From: Hyphomicrobiales bacterium
Lineage (GTDB): Bacteria > Pseudomonadota > Alphaproteobacteria > Rhizobiales > Xanthobacteraceae
DNA: 36,219 nucleotides
Assembly (NCBI GenBank): GCA_021323775.1
Contig: JAJPKK010000066.1
Coordinates: forward strand, 1 to 36,219
Reading direction: 5' to 3'
The position numbers and the translations under genes were made by a program. The notes under the pieces were generated by a model. The model was given only the letters and a program-made list of their open reading frames with translations. It was not told the DNA's origin and did no database searches. Below are positions 8,076 to 15,854 of the stretch, piece by piece; position 1 is the first letter of the stretch, and the number at the start of each line of letters is the position of its first letter.

Positions 8076-9668
8076 TCACCGCAGGGCCGGCGTCGTCTTG
8101 GGCGGCGCACGATGATGCGTGGCCTGTTCATAGGAATAGGCCAGTTTGAGCAGGGTGGGCTCGCTGTAAGGCCGGCCGAAGAACGTGATGCCGACAGGCA
8201 GATTGTCAGAGGTGAACCCCGACGGAACCGTCATTGAGGCGGCATAAACCAGGAAGGTGTTCCAGGTCGGCACGCCCTTGTTGCTTGAATAGGGCGGATT
8301 GATGCCGTCTTTGATGAGCGTCGGCTGGTGTTCCACGGTTTTGTGGACGATGGCGTCGAGCTTGTTGTCGGCCATGGCCTTGAGAACGGTGAACATCAGC
8401 TCCTCGCGGGCCTCGAGATAATCGAGGTAGCGTGCAGCATCGAGCGGGGGCGGCGGATTCTTCCACCGGTCCGCCTTCGCAGGCGGAAAGCTCTTGGCGA
8501 GTTCCGGCGAATTGGCGATGTCCTGGCGCGACTTGATGGGTGAGTTGGGATTGCGCGCGAGATAGACCTTCAGCCCTGCTTCAAAATTGTTCGGATTCGT
8601 AGCCCGTCTGGCGAGCAGCGCCTTGAGGTTCGGGATCACGACGGGATCAACAATCTCGGCGCCGGCCGCCTTGAGCTCCGACACGTTTTGCTCGAACACT
8701 GCATCGACCTTTTTGAAGTCTTCTGATCCCGGCTCCGATTGCACGCCGATAGACTCGCGCAGGATGCCGATCCTCGCTCCCTTAAGGCCGTCTTTGTCGA
8801 GGAAACGCGCGTAGCTGCCATCGACCATACCGACCCCGAGCGCCGTCACCGGATCTTCCGGATCGTAACCGACCATGCCGTCCAGAAGCAGAGCGAGGTC
8901 CCTGACGGTTCGCGCCATCGGCCCCATTTGCGCGGTCGGTGAAGGATAGCCGTCCCACATGCCGCTCCGGCTCACGAGACCCGGCGTTGGCCGCAGGCTG
9001 GCGACGCCGTTCCAGCCCGCGGGGCGGCGGATCGACGCGAAGGTCTCCTCGCCGATCGTTACCGTCGAAAAGTTCGCTGCGAGTGCGGCGCCCGAGCCGC
9101 CTGACGAGCCGCCCACCGTCCGCTCAAGGTCATAGGGATTGCGCGTAACGCCGAACATTGATCCATAGGTGTCGCCGGCCGCATACTCGCTCAGTGTCGT
9201 CTTGCCGAGGATAATGGCGCCCGCCTTGCGCAACTTTTCAATCGCGAATGCGTCGCGGGGCGGCCGGTAATTCTTGAACACCTGCGTCCCCAGCGTCGTC
9301 GGCATTCCGGCGGTGTCAATTTCATCCTTAACCAGGATCGGAATGCCGTGCAGTGGACCGGCCGGACCCGAAGCCCTGTAGGCCGCGTCCAGCCGGTCAG
9401 CGTCTTCGAGCGCGTGGTCGTTGAGCGTGATGATCGAATTGATGTTCGGGCCCTGCTTGTCGTAGGCGGCAATGCGATCGAGGTAGCCCTGGACCAGCTG
9501 GCGTGCGGTGAGCTTCCCGGATTTGAATGCGGCGTGGATGTCGTCGATCGTCGCCTCTATGATCTGAAACGCCGCCGCATCCTTGCGCTCCTGCGCGTGG
9601 CCAAGCGACAGGCCTGCTGACAATGCGGCGACCAAAAATGTCCCGACGGCGATGTTGCGATTGTTCAT
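8076..9668 (-). CDS. Secreted amidase (amidase signature family)
   Basis: Amidase-signature hydrolase of 530 residues with a signal peptide (MNNRNIAVGTFLVAALSAGL, cleavage near GHA-QE), so probably periplasmic. The Ser-cisSer-Lys triad is visible: K114 in ILVKDEID, S188 in VGGSSGGSG and S212 in FASIRRPAG, with the 24-residue Ser-Ser spacing expected of the family. The usual GTDTGGSIR is replaced by GEETFASIR. The frame opens further upstream, but the ATG at 9668 has AGGGG 7 bases before it and begins the signal peptide. Annotations in this family range from aryl-acylamidase to GatA-like; the substrate cannot be told. It lies upstream of the tryptophan operon, separated by the oxidoreductase remnant. 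Confidence 0.88.
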   Translation of the reverse strand: MNNRNIAVGTFLVAALSAGLSLGHAQERKDAAAFQIIEATIDDIHAAFKSGKLTARQLVQGYLDRIAAYDKQGPNINSIITLNDHALEDADRLDAAYRASGPAGPLHGIPILVKDEIDTAGMPTTLGTQVFKNYRPPRDAFAIEKLRKAGAIILGKTTLSEYAAGDTYGSMFGVTRNPYDLERTVGGSSGGSGAALAANFSTVTIGEETFASIRRPAGWNGVASLRPTPGLVSRSGMWDGYPSPTAQMGPMARTVRDLALLLDGMVGYDPEDPVTALGVGMVDGSYARFLDKDGLKGARIGILRESIGVQSEPGSEDFKKVDAVFEQNVSELKAAGAEIVDPVVIPNLKALLARRATNPNNFEAGLKVYLARNPNSPIKSRQDIANSPELAKSFPPAKADRWKNPPPPLDAARYLDYLEAREELMFTVLKAMADNKLDAIVHKTVEHQPTLIKDGINPPYSSNKGVPTWNTFLVYAASMTVPSGFTSDNLPVGITFFGRPYSEPTLLKLAYSYEQATHHRAPPKTTPALR

Positions 9669-9960
9669 TGGCGGCCCCTGCTGCGTAAAGGAAACCCATA
9701 TACTACACCATCGCACTTTGCCTTTCAGCGGTGGGGACGAGCGGGCGTAGCGCCTGGCGATCAGCCGCATGATCTGACCCGTCGCCTTCCGGCGCGGAGC
9801 GGCGAGGACAGCCGCGGCGGTGCGGACAGCAGCGGAATCGAAATACCGACCAGCAAACAGATTGTTGGGCAGTCCGCTAGGTGCAAGCGTAGCATTTCCA
9901 GCGTGGACCAGTTGCGTTATTCATTGACGGTTCGAAATTCCAGAACCAGATGATCGCGAG
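9669..9960. other. Intergenic region between divergent amidase and exonuclease genes
   Basis: About 290 bases between two divergent genes, so it should hold both promoters. The part next to the amidase (9669-9690) contains its AGGGG ribosome-binding site. A TTGACG hexamer lies at 9924-9929, but no convincing -10 follows at the right distance before the exonuclease start. No open frame with a recognisable product and no strong palindrome was seen. Confidence 0.4.
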
Positions 9961-10791
9961 ATGCCGGAGCGCCCGCTGCTCGTCATTGACGGCGACTCTT
10001 TCGCTCACCGATCCTACCACGCGCTGCCGAAGACCATTCGGCGGAGCGACGGCAATGGGGCCGGCGCCATCGTCGGTTTCGCAAATTTCCTGTTGCGGCT
10101 TTATCAGACGGAACGGCCGCGGGCGGTGATCGTTGGTTGGGATACGCTGGAGGCGCCGACCGAACGGCACAAGAAATTTCCCGCCTACCAGAGCGGACGC
10201 GAGTTTGACGATGCATTGGTCGATCAGCTCAGGATTCTGCCCGAATTCGTAGCGGCGTGCGGATTTGCCAACGCGAAAGCGCCCGGTTACGAGGCGGATG
10301 ATTTTCTTGCGGCCGCAGTTGCGGCGGAGGAGCGGCACGGCAGGACGGCGCTGGTCGCGAGCGGCGATCGGGACGCGTTTCAGCTTGCCTCCGAAACAAC
10401 CACGATCCTATTTCCGCTGCGCGCCGGCGAGATAGCGCACATCGGCCCGGCTGAAGTCCGGGAGCGCTACGGCGTCGATCCGAAGCAGGTGCCGGATTTC
10501 ATCGCGCTTCGCGGCGATCCTTCCGACAAGCTGCCCGGCGCGCGCGGCGTTGGCCCGAAGGGCGCCGCTGACTTGCTGCGCCGTTATGGCGCGCTGGAAG
10601 GCATCCTCGCGGCAGGTCGCTTTCCCGCAGAAGCCGAGATGCTGCGCCTCTATCGATCAATCGCCGCGATGAATGCTGCTGCGCCTCTGCCTTCCCCCGG
10701 CGATCAAACGCCGACCTGGGCCAAAGCATCCGCCCTCGTGCGCACCTGGGGGCTCAATCAGTTGGCCGACCGGCTTGCCGGGATGGCATAG
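9961..10791 (+). CDS. Stand-alone 5'-3' exonuclease (PolA N-terminal-like, FEN family)
   Basis: Protein of 276 residues corresponding to the 5' nuclease domain of DNA polymerase I without a polymerase part. Acidic metal-binding residues are visible in VIDGDSFAHRSYHAL (D10, D12), GYEADDFLAAA and VASGDRDAFQL. The helix-3-turn-helix DNA-binding segment is ALRGDPSDKLPGARGVGPKG. Free-standing forms occur in many actinobacteria and proteobacteria and may serve RNA-primer removal or repair. It is not in an operon: the next gene is on the other strand. The ATG at 9961 has only a weak purine-rich site (GCGAG) in front. Confidence 0.9.
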   Translation: MPERPLLVIDGDSFAHRSYHALPKTIRRSDGNGAGAIVGFANFLLRLYQTERPRAVIVGWDTLEAPTERHKKFPAYQSGREFDDALVDQLRILPEFVAACGFANAKAPGYEADDFLAAAVAAEERHGRTALVASGDRDAFQLASETTTILFPLRAGEIAHIGPAEVRERYGVDPKQVPDFIALRGDPSDKLPGARGVGPKGAADLLRRYGALEGILAAGRFPAEAEMLRLYRSIAAMNAAAPLPSPGDQTPTWAKASALVRTWGLNQLADRLAGMA

Positions 10792-10916
10792 GACTCGATC
10801 TTTATTGATGCCAACCGCTCTGCGCGAATCCGGGTGCGGCGTTTGCCTGCGCACGGGCCGCCGCTGCGATGCAACCATCCTGCCGCGCGCAGTTGCGGCG
10901 TAGAAGCCTTCAAGTC

Positions 10917-11288
10917 TCAGGCGTGCCCGAGAAGCAGCTCCTTCAGCACCACGGCGTTGTTATGCGCCTCGTCATGGGCGGAGAACACCAGCGTGATGCG
11001 GCCGCGCTGGGCAACCGCACGCAGACGGTCGAATTCGTCACTATGCTGCCGAATCTCCGCTTGGTAGCGGCGTCGGAATTCCTCCCAGCGGCCCGGATCG
11101 TGGCCGAACCACTTTCGCAGTTCAGTGCTGGGCGCGATCTCCTTGACCCATTCATCAATCGCAGCATCGTCCTTATTCACTCCGCGCGGCCATAGACGGT
11201 CGATCAAGATTCGGGTGCCGTCATCGGGCGCAGGCGCTTCATAGGCTCTCTTGAGCCTGATGTGATCCGCCGGGATCCTCTTGCTCAT
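10917..11288 (-). CDS. DUF488 family protein
   Basis: Small cytosolic protein of 123 residues with the family pattern RILIDRLWPRGV, then IDEWVKEIAPSTELRKWFGH, then W-EF-RRY and the C-terminal LVFSAHDEAHNNAVVLKELL. Its biochemical role is not established; the family is often annotated as uroporphyrin-III methyltransferase-like without good proof. The frame is open far upstream (to 11696), but conservation starts at MSKRIPADHI. GGGAG lies 9 bases before the ATG at 11288, supporting this start; ATG 11294 is the alternative. Divergent from the CMD-family gene. Confidence 0.85.
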   Translation of the reverse strand: MSKRIPADHIRLKRAYEAPAPDDGTRILIDRLWPRGVNKDDAAIDEWVKEIAPSTELRKWFGHDPGRWEEFRRRYQAEIRQHSDEFDRLRAVAQRGRITLVFSAHDEAHNNAVVLKELLLGHA

Positions 11289-11677
11289 CACCATTGCTCC
11301 CGAGATCGTCAGAACGTTCCAGGAATGCATCAAAAGCGCTTCCGCGGGCTCTTTCTGTTCACTTGCCGCCCTCTGCCCCGCACGAATTCGGCTTCGAGCC
11401 GACGATCGCTCGCCTTCGCGCGCTCCGATCGCAAAGACGTTCCCGTAAACATGTTTGCCGCCAGATAGCTGTGAGCGCAACGGACGCGTTTGCCGAGGGT
11501 TGCGACTATCGAATATCAAATTTTGTTTAGCATCCCGGCATGAGGGAACTTTCATGGCCAAATACCGGTACCTCCAAAGGCGTCTGGCGACTGCCGTCCA
11601 CGACCCTGGCCAGCCAAGCCTGCCGTCGGTCAATGGCAGGCTGTGCACCCTCCGCCGTGCAAATGGGAGAACCTGAG
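11289..11677. other. Divergent intergenic region, DUF488 / CMD genes
   Basis: About 390 bases without a supported gene. Both ends carry ribosome-binding sites for the divergent genes (GGGAG before 11288; GGGAGA at 11665-11670 before 11678). A markedly AT-rich patch at 11508-11530 is the best place for a promoter, but no consensus pair of hexamers is convincing. Open frames running through the region lack codon or family signals. Confidence 0.4.
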
Positions 11678-12001
11678 ATGAGTTCGGTCTATCCACAGTC
11701 GACAGCTGAAATCGCTCGCAAACGGCGCGATCTGGCGCCCAGTCAGCAGGCCGCTTTCGAAGCGTTCAGTAAGGCTGTCTTTGCCGAGGGGGCTTTACCG
11801 GCGAAGATGAAACAGGTGATCGCAGTTGCTGTCGCCCACGTGACGCAATGCCCCTATTGCATTCATGGGCACACGAAGGCCGCGTTGCGCGCGGGCGCCT
11901 CGCGAGAAGAGCTCATGGAGGCAATCTGGGTTGCCGCCGAGATGCGAGCCGGCGGCGCCTACGCACACTCTGCGTTGATGCTCGACACGCCCGCCGAATA
12001 A
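11678..12001 (+). CDS. Carboxymuconolactone decarboxylase (AhpD-like) family protein
   Basis: Protein of 107 residues with the CMD/AhpD core: LPAKMKQVIAVAVAHVTQCP, then CPYCIHGH with the redox CxxC and following His, then the helix SREELMEAIWVAAEMRAGGA. Members with CxxC-x-x-H act as alkylhydroperoxidase-type peroxidase partners; members without it are decarboxylases, so an antioxidant role is more likely here. The ATG at 11678 is preceded by GGGAGA with 7 bases spacing. The frame also opens upstream to 11540, but that part shows no conservation pattern. Confidence 0.88.
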   Translation: MSSVYPQSTAEIARKRRDLAPSQQAAFEAFSKAVFAEGALPAKMKQVIAVAVAHVTQCPYCIHGHTKAALRAGASREELMEAIWVAAEMRAGGAYAHSALMLDTPAE

Positions 12002-12049
12002 CGGCCCGTTCGCGCACACCCCCGGCCTCTCCCGCCGGCCGGCAGAACG

Positions 12050-12751
12050 CTATTTGGGCGCTTCGCCTGCGTGGTAGCCGGCTAAGAAAAGATCAACGCT
12101 CGCTTCGATATAGTCGGTCGGGTTTTTGGATGTCTTCCGCAGACCGAGCACGCGGGTGAGTTGCAGCTCGCCGCGAATGAGGCTGATGAATTGGATTGCC
12201 GCGATGCGCGGATCACGGATCTTCAAACGCCCGCGATCGGCCGCCTGACGCAAGAGGTTGGCGATGCGGTCGATCATGATCGTTGGCCCGCTCTCATAGA
12301 AGACCCGCCCAAGTTCCGGAAAGCGCGGCACCTCCGCGACGACGATGCGGTACATCGTCAGGCCATAGCCGGTGCACAAGAGACTGTTGAAGTCGTGCGC
12401 CACCCGAAGCAACGCGTCGCGGATGTCCGGCTCATCAAGCGCACGGCGGCCGATCTGATCGGACAAGTGGCGGCATTCGCTGACGATCAGAGCGGCGAAC
12501 AGCGCGTCCTTGCCGGCAAAATGCGAGTAGAGCGTCGCCTTCGACACGGCCGCGCGCCGTGCGATCGCATCCATGCTGGTGTCACCGTAACCGAGCTTCA
12601 GAAACAGCGCGCGCGCCGCCGCCAGGATGCGGCGCACCCGCGCGTTGCCGGCGTCGCGCGCGCCCTCATCCTGCGGCACGCTGTGAGAACGCGTCAGCGG
12701 TGCGTGTGTGACCATTTCTACAGCAAGCCCCCGGCCGTCTTCTTCTGCCAT
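12050..12751 (-). CDS. TetR/AcrR-family transcriptional regulator of the adjacent RND pump
   Basis: Repressor of 233 residues. The N-terminal helix-turn-helix is plain: ARVRRILAAARALFLKLGYG, then TSMDAIARRAAVSKATLYSH, then FAGKDALFAALI. The ligand-binding part resembles the AefR-like C-terminal domain (LGRVFYESGP...). It is divergent from the RND efflux genes with only ~48 bases between starts, the standard layout for a local repressor. The start could also be ATG 12715 (MVTHAPLTRS); neither has a clear ribosome-binding site. Likely operators are the palindromes at 12774-12785, 14463-14473 and 14502-14526. Confidence 0.9.
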   Translation of the reverse strand: MAEEDGRGLAVEMVTHAPLTRSHSVPQDEGARDAGNARVRRILAAARALFLKLGYGDTSMDAIARRAAVSKATLYSHFAGKDALFAALIVSECRHLSDQIGRRALDEPDIRDALLRVAHDFNSLLCTGYGLTMYRIVVAEVPRFPELGRVFYESGPTIMIDRIANLLRQAADRGRLKIRDPRIAAIQFISLIRGELQLTRVLGLRKTSKNPTDYIEASVDLFLAGYHAGEAPK

Positions 12752-12773
12752 GCAATCGCCGCGATCGCAACAG

Positions 12774-12785
12774 AACTGTACGGTT
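12774..12785. promoter_or_regulatory. Candidate TetR operator in the tetR/outer-membrane-factor divergent region
   Basis: AACTGTACGGTT is a near-perfect 12-base palindrome (10 of 12 positions symmetric) in the short region between the divergent regulator and pump genes. It shares ACGGTT with the strong palindrome at 14502-14526, and the bases that follow (TAGTTTA) partly match its right arm. Confidence 0.4.
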
Positions 12786-12799
12786 TAGTTTAGGCCACA

Positions 12800-14449
12800 A
12801 TGAGTCGCGTGGCGGTCACGAGGATGGGGCTTATGCATCGAGGGGGATTTCGTCATCTTCACCGATTTGGCGCCGGCATCGCGCCGCGCTCTGCGAAGGG
12901 GGGCTGCATGTTCGCTGTAGTCCTTGTCTCCGGTTGCGCGGTCGGTCCGGATTTCGAGACGCCGCCGCCGCCGGACATCGGCCGCTACACTGATTCCAGA
13001 CTGCCGGCGGCCACCGTCTCATCCGCCACCCAGGGCGGCGAAGCTCAGTACTTCTCCTTCGGCCGCGACCTTCCGGGGGAGTGGTGGACGCTGTTTCATT
13101 CGCGACACCTCAATCGGCTCATCGACCGCGCCATCGCCGAAAACGCCAATTTGCAGGCCGCGCAATTGACGTTACGGCAGGCGCAGGAAAACGTAGCCGC
13201 GCAGGCCGGCACCCTGTTGCCGCAGCTCGATGCCAATGGCTCGGGCGCGCGCCAGCAAATTTCGCCCGCCCAATTCGGGCAGAGCGGCCCGCCGCTGCTC
13301 TTCAACCTGTTCAATACTACGGTGAATGTTTCGTATGCGGTCGACGTTTGGGGCGGCAAACGGCGTGCGCTGGAGGCAAGCCAAGCGCAGGCAGATTACC
13401 AGCGGTTTCAGGTTGAGGCCACTTTCCTGACACTGACCGCGAACGTCGTCACGACCGCGATCCAGGAAGCGTCGCTCCGCGGTCAGATCCAGGCGACGCA
13501 GGAGATCATCAAGGGTCAGACCGACCAGCTTGAAGTGCTGCGCGGGCAATTCAACCTCGGCGGCGTGCCCCGATCGGACGTGCTCGCTCAGGAGGCAGAC
13601 CTTGCGGCGACTCAGGCGACCTTGCCGCCGCTCGAGAAGCAATTGGAGCAGCAGCGCAGCCTGCTGGCGACCCTGACGGGGCGCTTTCCCAGCCAGGCCG
13701 ACCGCGAGGCGTTCACCATCGCTTCCCTGACGCTGCCGCGAAACTTGCCGGTGAGCCTGCCCTCACGCCTGGTGCAGCAGCGGCCCGATGTTCGAGCCGC
13801 CGAAGAGCAGCTGCATCAAGCAAGCGCGAATGTCGGCGTGGCCACGGCCAACCTGCTGCCGCAGTTCAATATCACCAGCGACTACGGCAGTGCGGCGACC
13901 AAGTTCACAAACCTGTTCTCCCCGGGCACTGCCGTCTGGAGCATCGGCGGGAGCCTCGCTCAACCCCTGTTCCACGGCGGCACGTTGCTTCATCAGAGGC
14001 AGGCGGCCATTGCAGCCTTCGAGGCCGCGAAAGCGCAATATCGCGATACGGTCCTCAATGCCGTTCGGAATGTTTCGGACTCGTTGCGGGCGATCGAGAA
14101 GGACGCCGTCACGCTCCGCGCCCAGGAGCGCGCTGCGCGCACGGCGAATGACAGCCTTGCTTTGGCGCGCGAGCAGTTCAAAGCGGGCGCCATTACGTAC
14201 CTGACGCTCTTGAACGCTCAGCGCACACAGCAGCAGGCATTGATCGGGCTGGTTCAGGCGCAGGCCGCTCGCTACGCCGACACGGCGGCACTGTTTCAGG
14301 CGCTTGGCGGCGGCTGGTGGAATCGGCGCGACCTGCCGCCGCCCTGCCCTCCGCTCCAGGCGGCGGGAGGCAACCCGGTTTGCTCTCCTCCGCTGGCGGG
14401 GGAAGGTCGAGTGGGGGCAGCGACCGCGCCCGCGGCGGGCCAAGGATGA
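12800..14449 (+). CDS. RND efflux outer-membrane factor lipoprotein (OprM/NodT family)
   Basis: Outer-membrane channel of a tripartite efflux pump. A lipobox VSGC is followed by AVGPDFETPPPP, the normal mature N-terminus. The two OEP repeats cover roughly residues 105-310 and 325-510, with the core WWTLFHSRHLNRLIDRAIAE and the second-repeat landmarks LPSRLVQQRPDVRAAEEQLH and GAITYLTLLNAQRTQQQAL. The start is uncertain: ATGs at 12800, 12824, 12833 and 12908 are in frame; the last has a good GGGGGG site but leaves a very short signal. The last ~21 residues (from 14385) read CSPPLAGEGRVG..., the translation of a dispersed repeat, so the native protein probably ended near GGGWWNRRD. Confidence 0.9.
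   Translation: MSRVAVTRMGLMHRGGFRHLHRFGAGIAPRSAKGGCMFAVVLVSGCAVGPDFETPPPPDIGRYTDSRLPAATVSSATQGGEAQYFSFGRDLPGEWWTLFHSRHLNRLIDRAIAENANLQAAQLTLRQAQENVAAQAGTLLPQLDANGSGARQQISPAQFGQSGPPLLFNLFNTTVNVSYAVDVWGGKRRALEASQAQADYQRFQVEATFLTLTANVVTTAIQEASLRGQIQATQEIIKGQTDQLEVLRGQFNLGGVPRSDVLAQEADLAATQATLPPLEKQLEQQRSLLATLTGRFPSQADREAFTIASLTLPRNLPVSLPSRLVQQRPDVRAAEEQLHQASANVGVATANLLPQFNITSDYGSAATKFTNLFSPGTAVWSIGGSLAQPLFHGGTLLHQRQAAIAAFEAAKAQYRDTVLNAVRNVSDSLRAIEKDAVTLRAQERAARTANDSLALAREQFKAGAITYLTLLNAQRTQQQALIGLVQAQAARYADTAALFQALGGGWWNRRDLPPPCPPLQAAGGNPVCSPPLAGEGRVGAATAPAAGQG
14385..14449 (+). repeat. Dispersed GC-rich repeat forming the 3' end of the outer-membrane factor gene
   Basis: The sequence GCTCTCCTCCGCTGGCGGGG followed by GAAGGTCGAGTGGGGGCAG is of the CTCCC-GC-GGGGAGGGT-type repeat seen again at 24611-24748 and 26104-26245. 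It ends with the 19-base CGCGGCGGGCCAAGGATGA, repeated exactly at 14568-14586. The TGA of this 19-mer is the stop codon of the gene. Confidence 0.6.
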
Positions 14450-14462
14450 AGGCCCTGTGAAA

Positions 14463-14473
14463 TGAACCGTTCA
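14463..14473. promoter_or_regulatory. Candidate TetR operator, upstream half-strength site
   Basis: TGAACCGTTCA has 5-base symmetric arms around a central C. Its core read on the minus strand is GAACGGTTC, identical to the centre of the larger palindrome 46 bases downstream. It lies directly upstream of the TTGACA element. Confidence 0.45.
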
Positions 14474-14474
14474 G

Positions 14475-14503
14475 TTGACAGGCGCTGTTGCACGTTCTAA
14501 ATA
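14475..14503 (+). promoter_or_regulatory. Sigma-70-type promoter for the membrane-fusion/RND pump genes
   Basis: A perfect -35 TTGACA (14475-14480) is followed after 17 bases by TAAATA (14498-14503) as a weak -10. It lies in the 259-base gap between the outer-membrane factor and membrane-fusion genes and points at the latter. Two related palindromes bracket it, the downstream one overlapping the -10 region, a repressor-controlled layout. Transcription start would be near 14510, inside the palindrome. Confidence 0.5.
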
Positions 14504-14526
14504 TTGACCGAACGGTTCGGTCAATA
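14502..14526. promoter_or_regulatory. Perfect palindrome, probable TetR operator
   Basis: The 12-base arms TATTGACCGAAC and GTTCGGTCAATA are exact inverted copies around a central G. Length and shape suit a TetR-family dimer pair. Its position over the -10 and start region of the pump promoter suggests direct repression by the TetR protein at 12050-12751. Confidence 0.65.
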
Positions 14527-14553
14527 ACGCAGTAATAGAGACGCAGTAACAGA
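14527..14553 (+). repeat. Two-copy 14-base tandem repeat
   Basis: ACGCAGTAATAGAG is followed at once by ACGCAGTAACAGA, one mismatch apart. It sits immediately downstream of the operator palindrome, in the presumed 5' leader of the membrane-fusion gene. Function unknown. Confidence 0.6.
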
Positions 14554-14559
14554 AGGGAG

Positions 14560-14707
14560 GCCGGGGTCGCGGCGGGCCAAGGATGAGACGCCCCAACTTT
14601 CCCATCCCAACCTTCCTCCGCCGCAGGGCAGCAGTTGGGGCAGGGGGGAACGGTGGGCGGCAGCTGGCGCAGCGGTCGAGGGCGTCGCCAGCGCAAGGGA
14701 GAGGGTG
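14560..14707. repeat. Dispersed GC-rich repeat supplying the ribosome-binding site of the membrane-fusion gene
   Basis: The segment begins with GCCGGGGTCGCGGCGGGCCA, including the second copy of the 19-mer found at 14431-14449. It continues through blocks CCCCAACTTTCCCATCCCAA and GTTGGGGCAGGGGGGAA, which pair with each other. Its end, GCGCAAGGGAGAGGGTGA, is the border pattern of the same repeat type and places GGGAGAGGG just before the ATG at 14709. Confidence 0.45.
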
Positions 14708-14708
14708 A

Positions 14709-15839
14709 ATGACCAAACGCATGACGATCATGTTGATTGCGGTGCTGCTCGTGTTCGGCGGCGTCTTCGGCTTTCAGATTTTCAAGAATGCCATGATCAA
14801 GAAATTCATGACCTCCATGGCGCCGCCGCCGCAAACCGTGTCAACCGTCACCGCAGCGACGCAAGATTGGCAGCCGCAAATCGAGGCGGTCGGGAGCCTG
14901 CGAGCCGTCAACGGAGCCGACCTCGCCTTCGAGGTATCCGGGATCGTCAAGGAGCTGCATTTCAATTCCGGCGACGAAGTTGCGGCCGGCGATATCCTGG
15001 TCAAGCTGCGCGCCGACGACGACATTGCGAAGCTCGATGCGCTTAAGGCCACCGCCGCTCTAAGCGAAATCACTCTTCAGCGGGATCAGGAGCAGTTCAA
15101 AATCAAGGCGGTGAGCCAGGCAACGCTCGACACCGACAGCGCGAACCTGAAGAACGCGAAGGCCCAAGTCGCCGAGCAGGAAGCGGTCATCGCCAAAAAG
15201 ACGCTGCGGGCGCCATTTGCGGGCCACCTCGGCGTGCGTGCCGTCGATATCGGCCAATATATCAGCGCGGGAACTACGGTCGTAACCTTGCAGGCGCTCG
15301 ACCCTATCTATGCAGACTTCTTTCTGCCACAGCAGACTCTCAACCAGATTCGGCTGGAGCAGGCCGTAACCATCAAGGTCGACACCTATCCGAACAAGGA
15401 TTTCGCCGGGACGATCACGGCGATCAACCCCAAGGTCGATCCGGCAACCCGAAACGTCCAGGTCCGCGCGACATTGAAAAATCCAGACCGGCTGTTGCTG
15501 CCCGGAATGTATGCGACCGTCAACGTCGCGGCCGGCGAGAAGCAACGCTACGTCACCCTGCCGCAGACCGCCGTGACCTACAATCCCTATGGGGAGACCG
15601 TCTACGTTGTCGACGACAAAGGGACGAACCCACAAGGCCAGCCGCAACTGGTTGCGCGGCAGGTCTTCGTTACCGCCGGTCTAAAGCGCGGAGACCAGGT
15701 CGCGATTCTCTCCGGCGTCGAGGAAGGCCAGACCGTCGTCACCGCCGGTCAGATGAAGCTGCGCAATGGCGCGCCGGTCATGATCGACAATACGATACGG
15801 CCCACAGCCGAGGCCAACCCGATTCCGATTGACCAATAA
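14709..15839 (+). CDS. RND efflux membrane-fusion (periplasmic adaptor) protein
   Basis: Adaptor of 376 residues linking the inner-membrane pump to the outer-membrane channel. It has an N-terminal anchor (MTIMLIAVLLVFGGVFGFQI). The lipoyl half-motif is FEVSGIVKELHFNSGDEVAA with its partner TLRAPFAGHLGVRAVDIGQY, and a short coiled-coil hairpin lies between them (~100-165). Beta-barrel and membrane-proximal domains follow (GMYATVNVAAGE...). The ATG is preceded by GGGAGAGGG. The stop is 15 bases before the pump gene, so both are co-transcribed, probably from the promoter at 14475. Confidence 0.93.
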   Translation: MTKRMTIMLIAVLLVFGGVFGFQIFKNAMIKKFMTSMAPPPQTVSTVTAATQDWQPQIEAVGSLRAVNGADLAFEVSGIVKELHFNSGDEVAAGDILVKLRADDDIAKLDALKATAALSEITLQRDQEQFKIKAVSQATLDTDSANLKNAKAQVAEQEAVIAKKTLRAPFAGHLGVRAVDIGQYISAGTTVVTLQALDPIYADFFLPQQTLNQIRLEQAVTIKVDTYPNKDFAGTITAINPKVDPATRNVQVRATLKNPDRLLLPGMYATVNVAAGEKQRYVTLPQTAVTYNPYGETVYVVDDKGTNPQGQPQLVARQVFVTAGLKRGDQVAILSGVEEGQTVVTAGQMKLRNGAPVMIDNTIRPTAEANPIPIDQ

Positions 15840-15854
15840 AGTCGCGAAAATCCG

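Noticed and set aside
8073-8081. In-frame TGA at the amidase end as a selenocysteine codon read through into the following 63 codons, given selB in the same window.
   Set aside because: The amidase is complete at its TGA and the following codons resemble a different enzyme family; no SECIS-like hairpin directly behind the TGA was evident.
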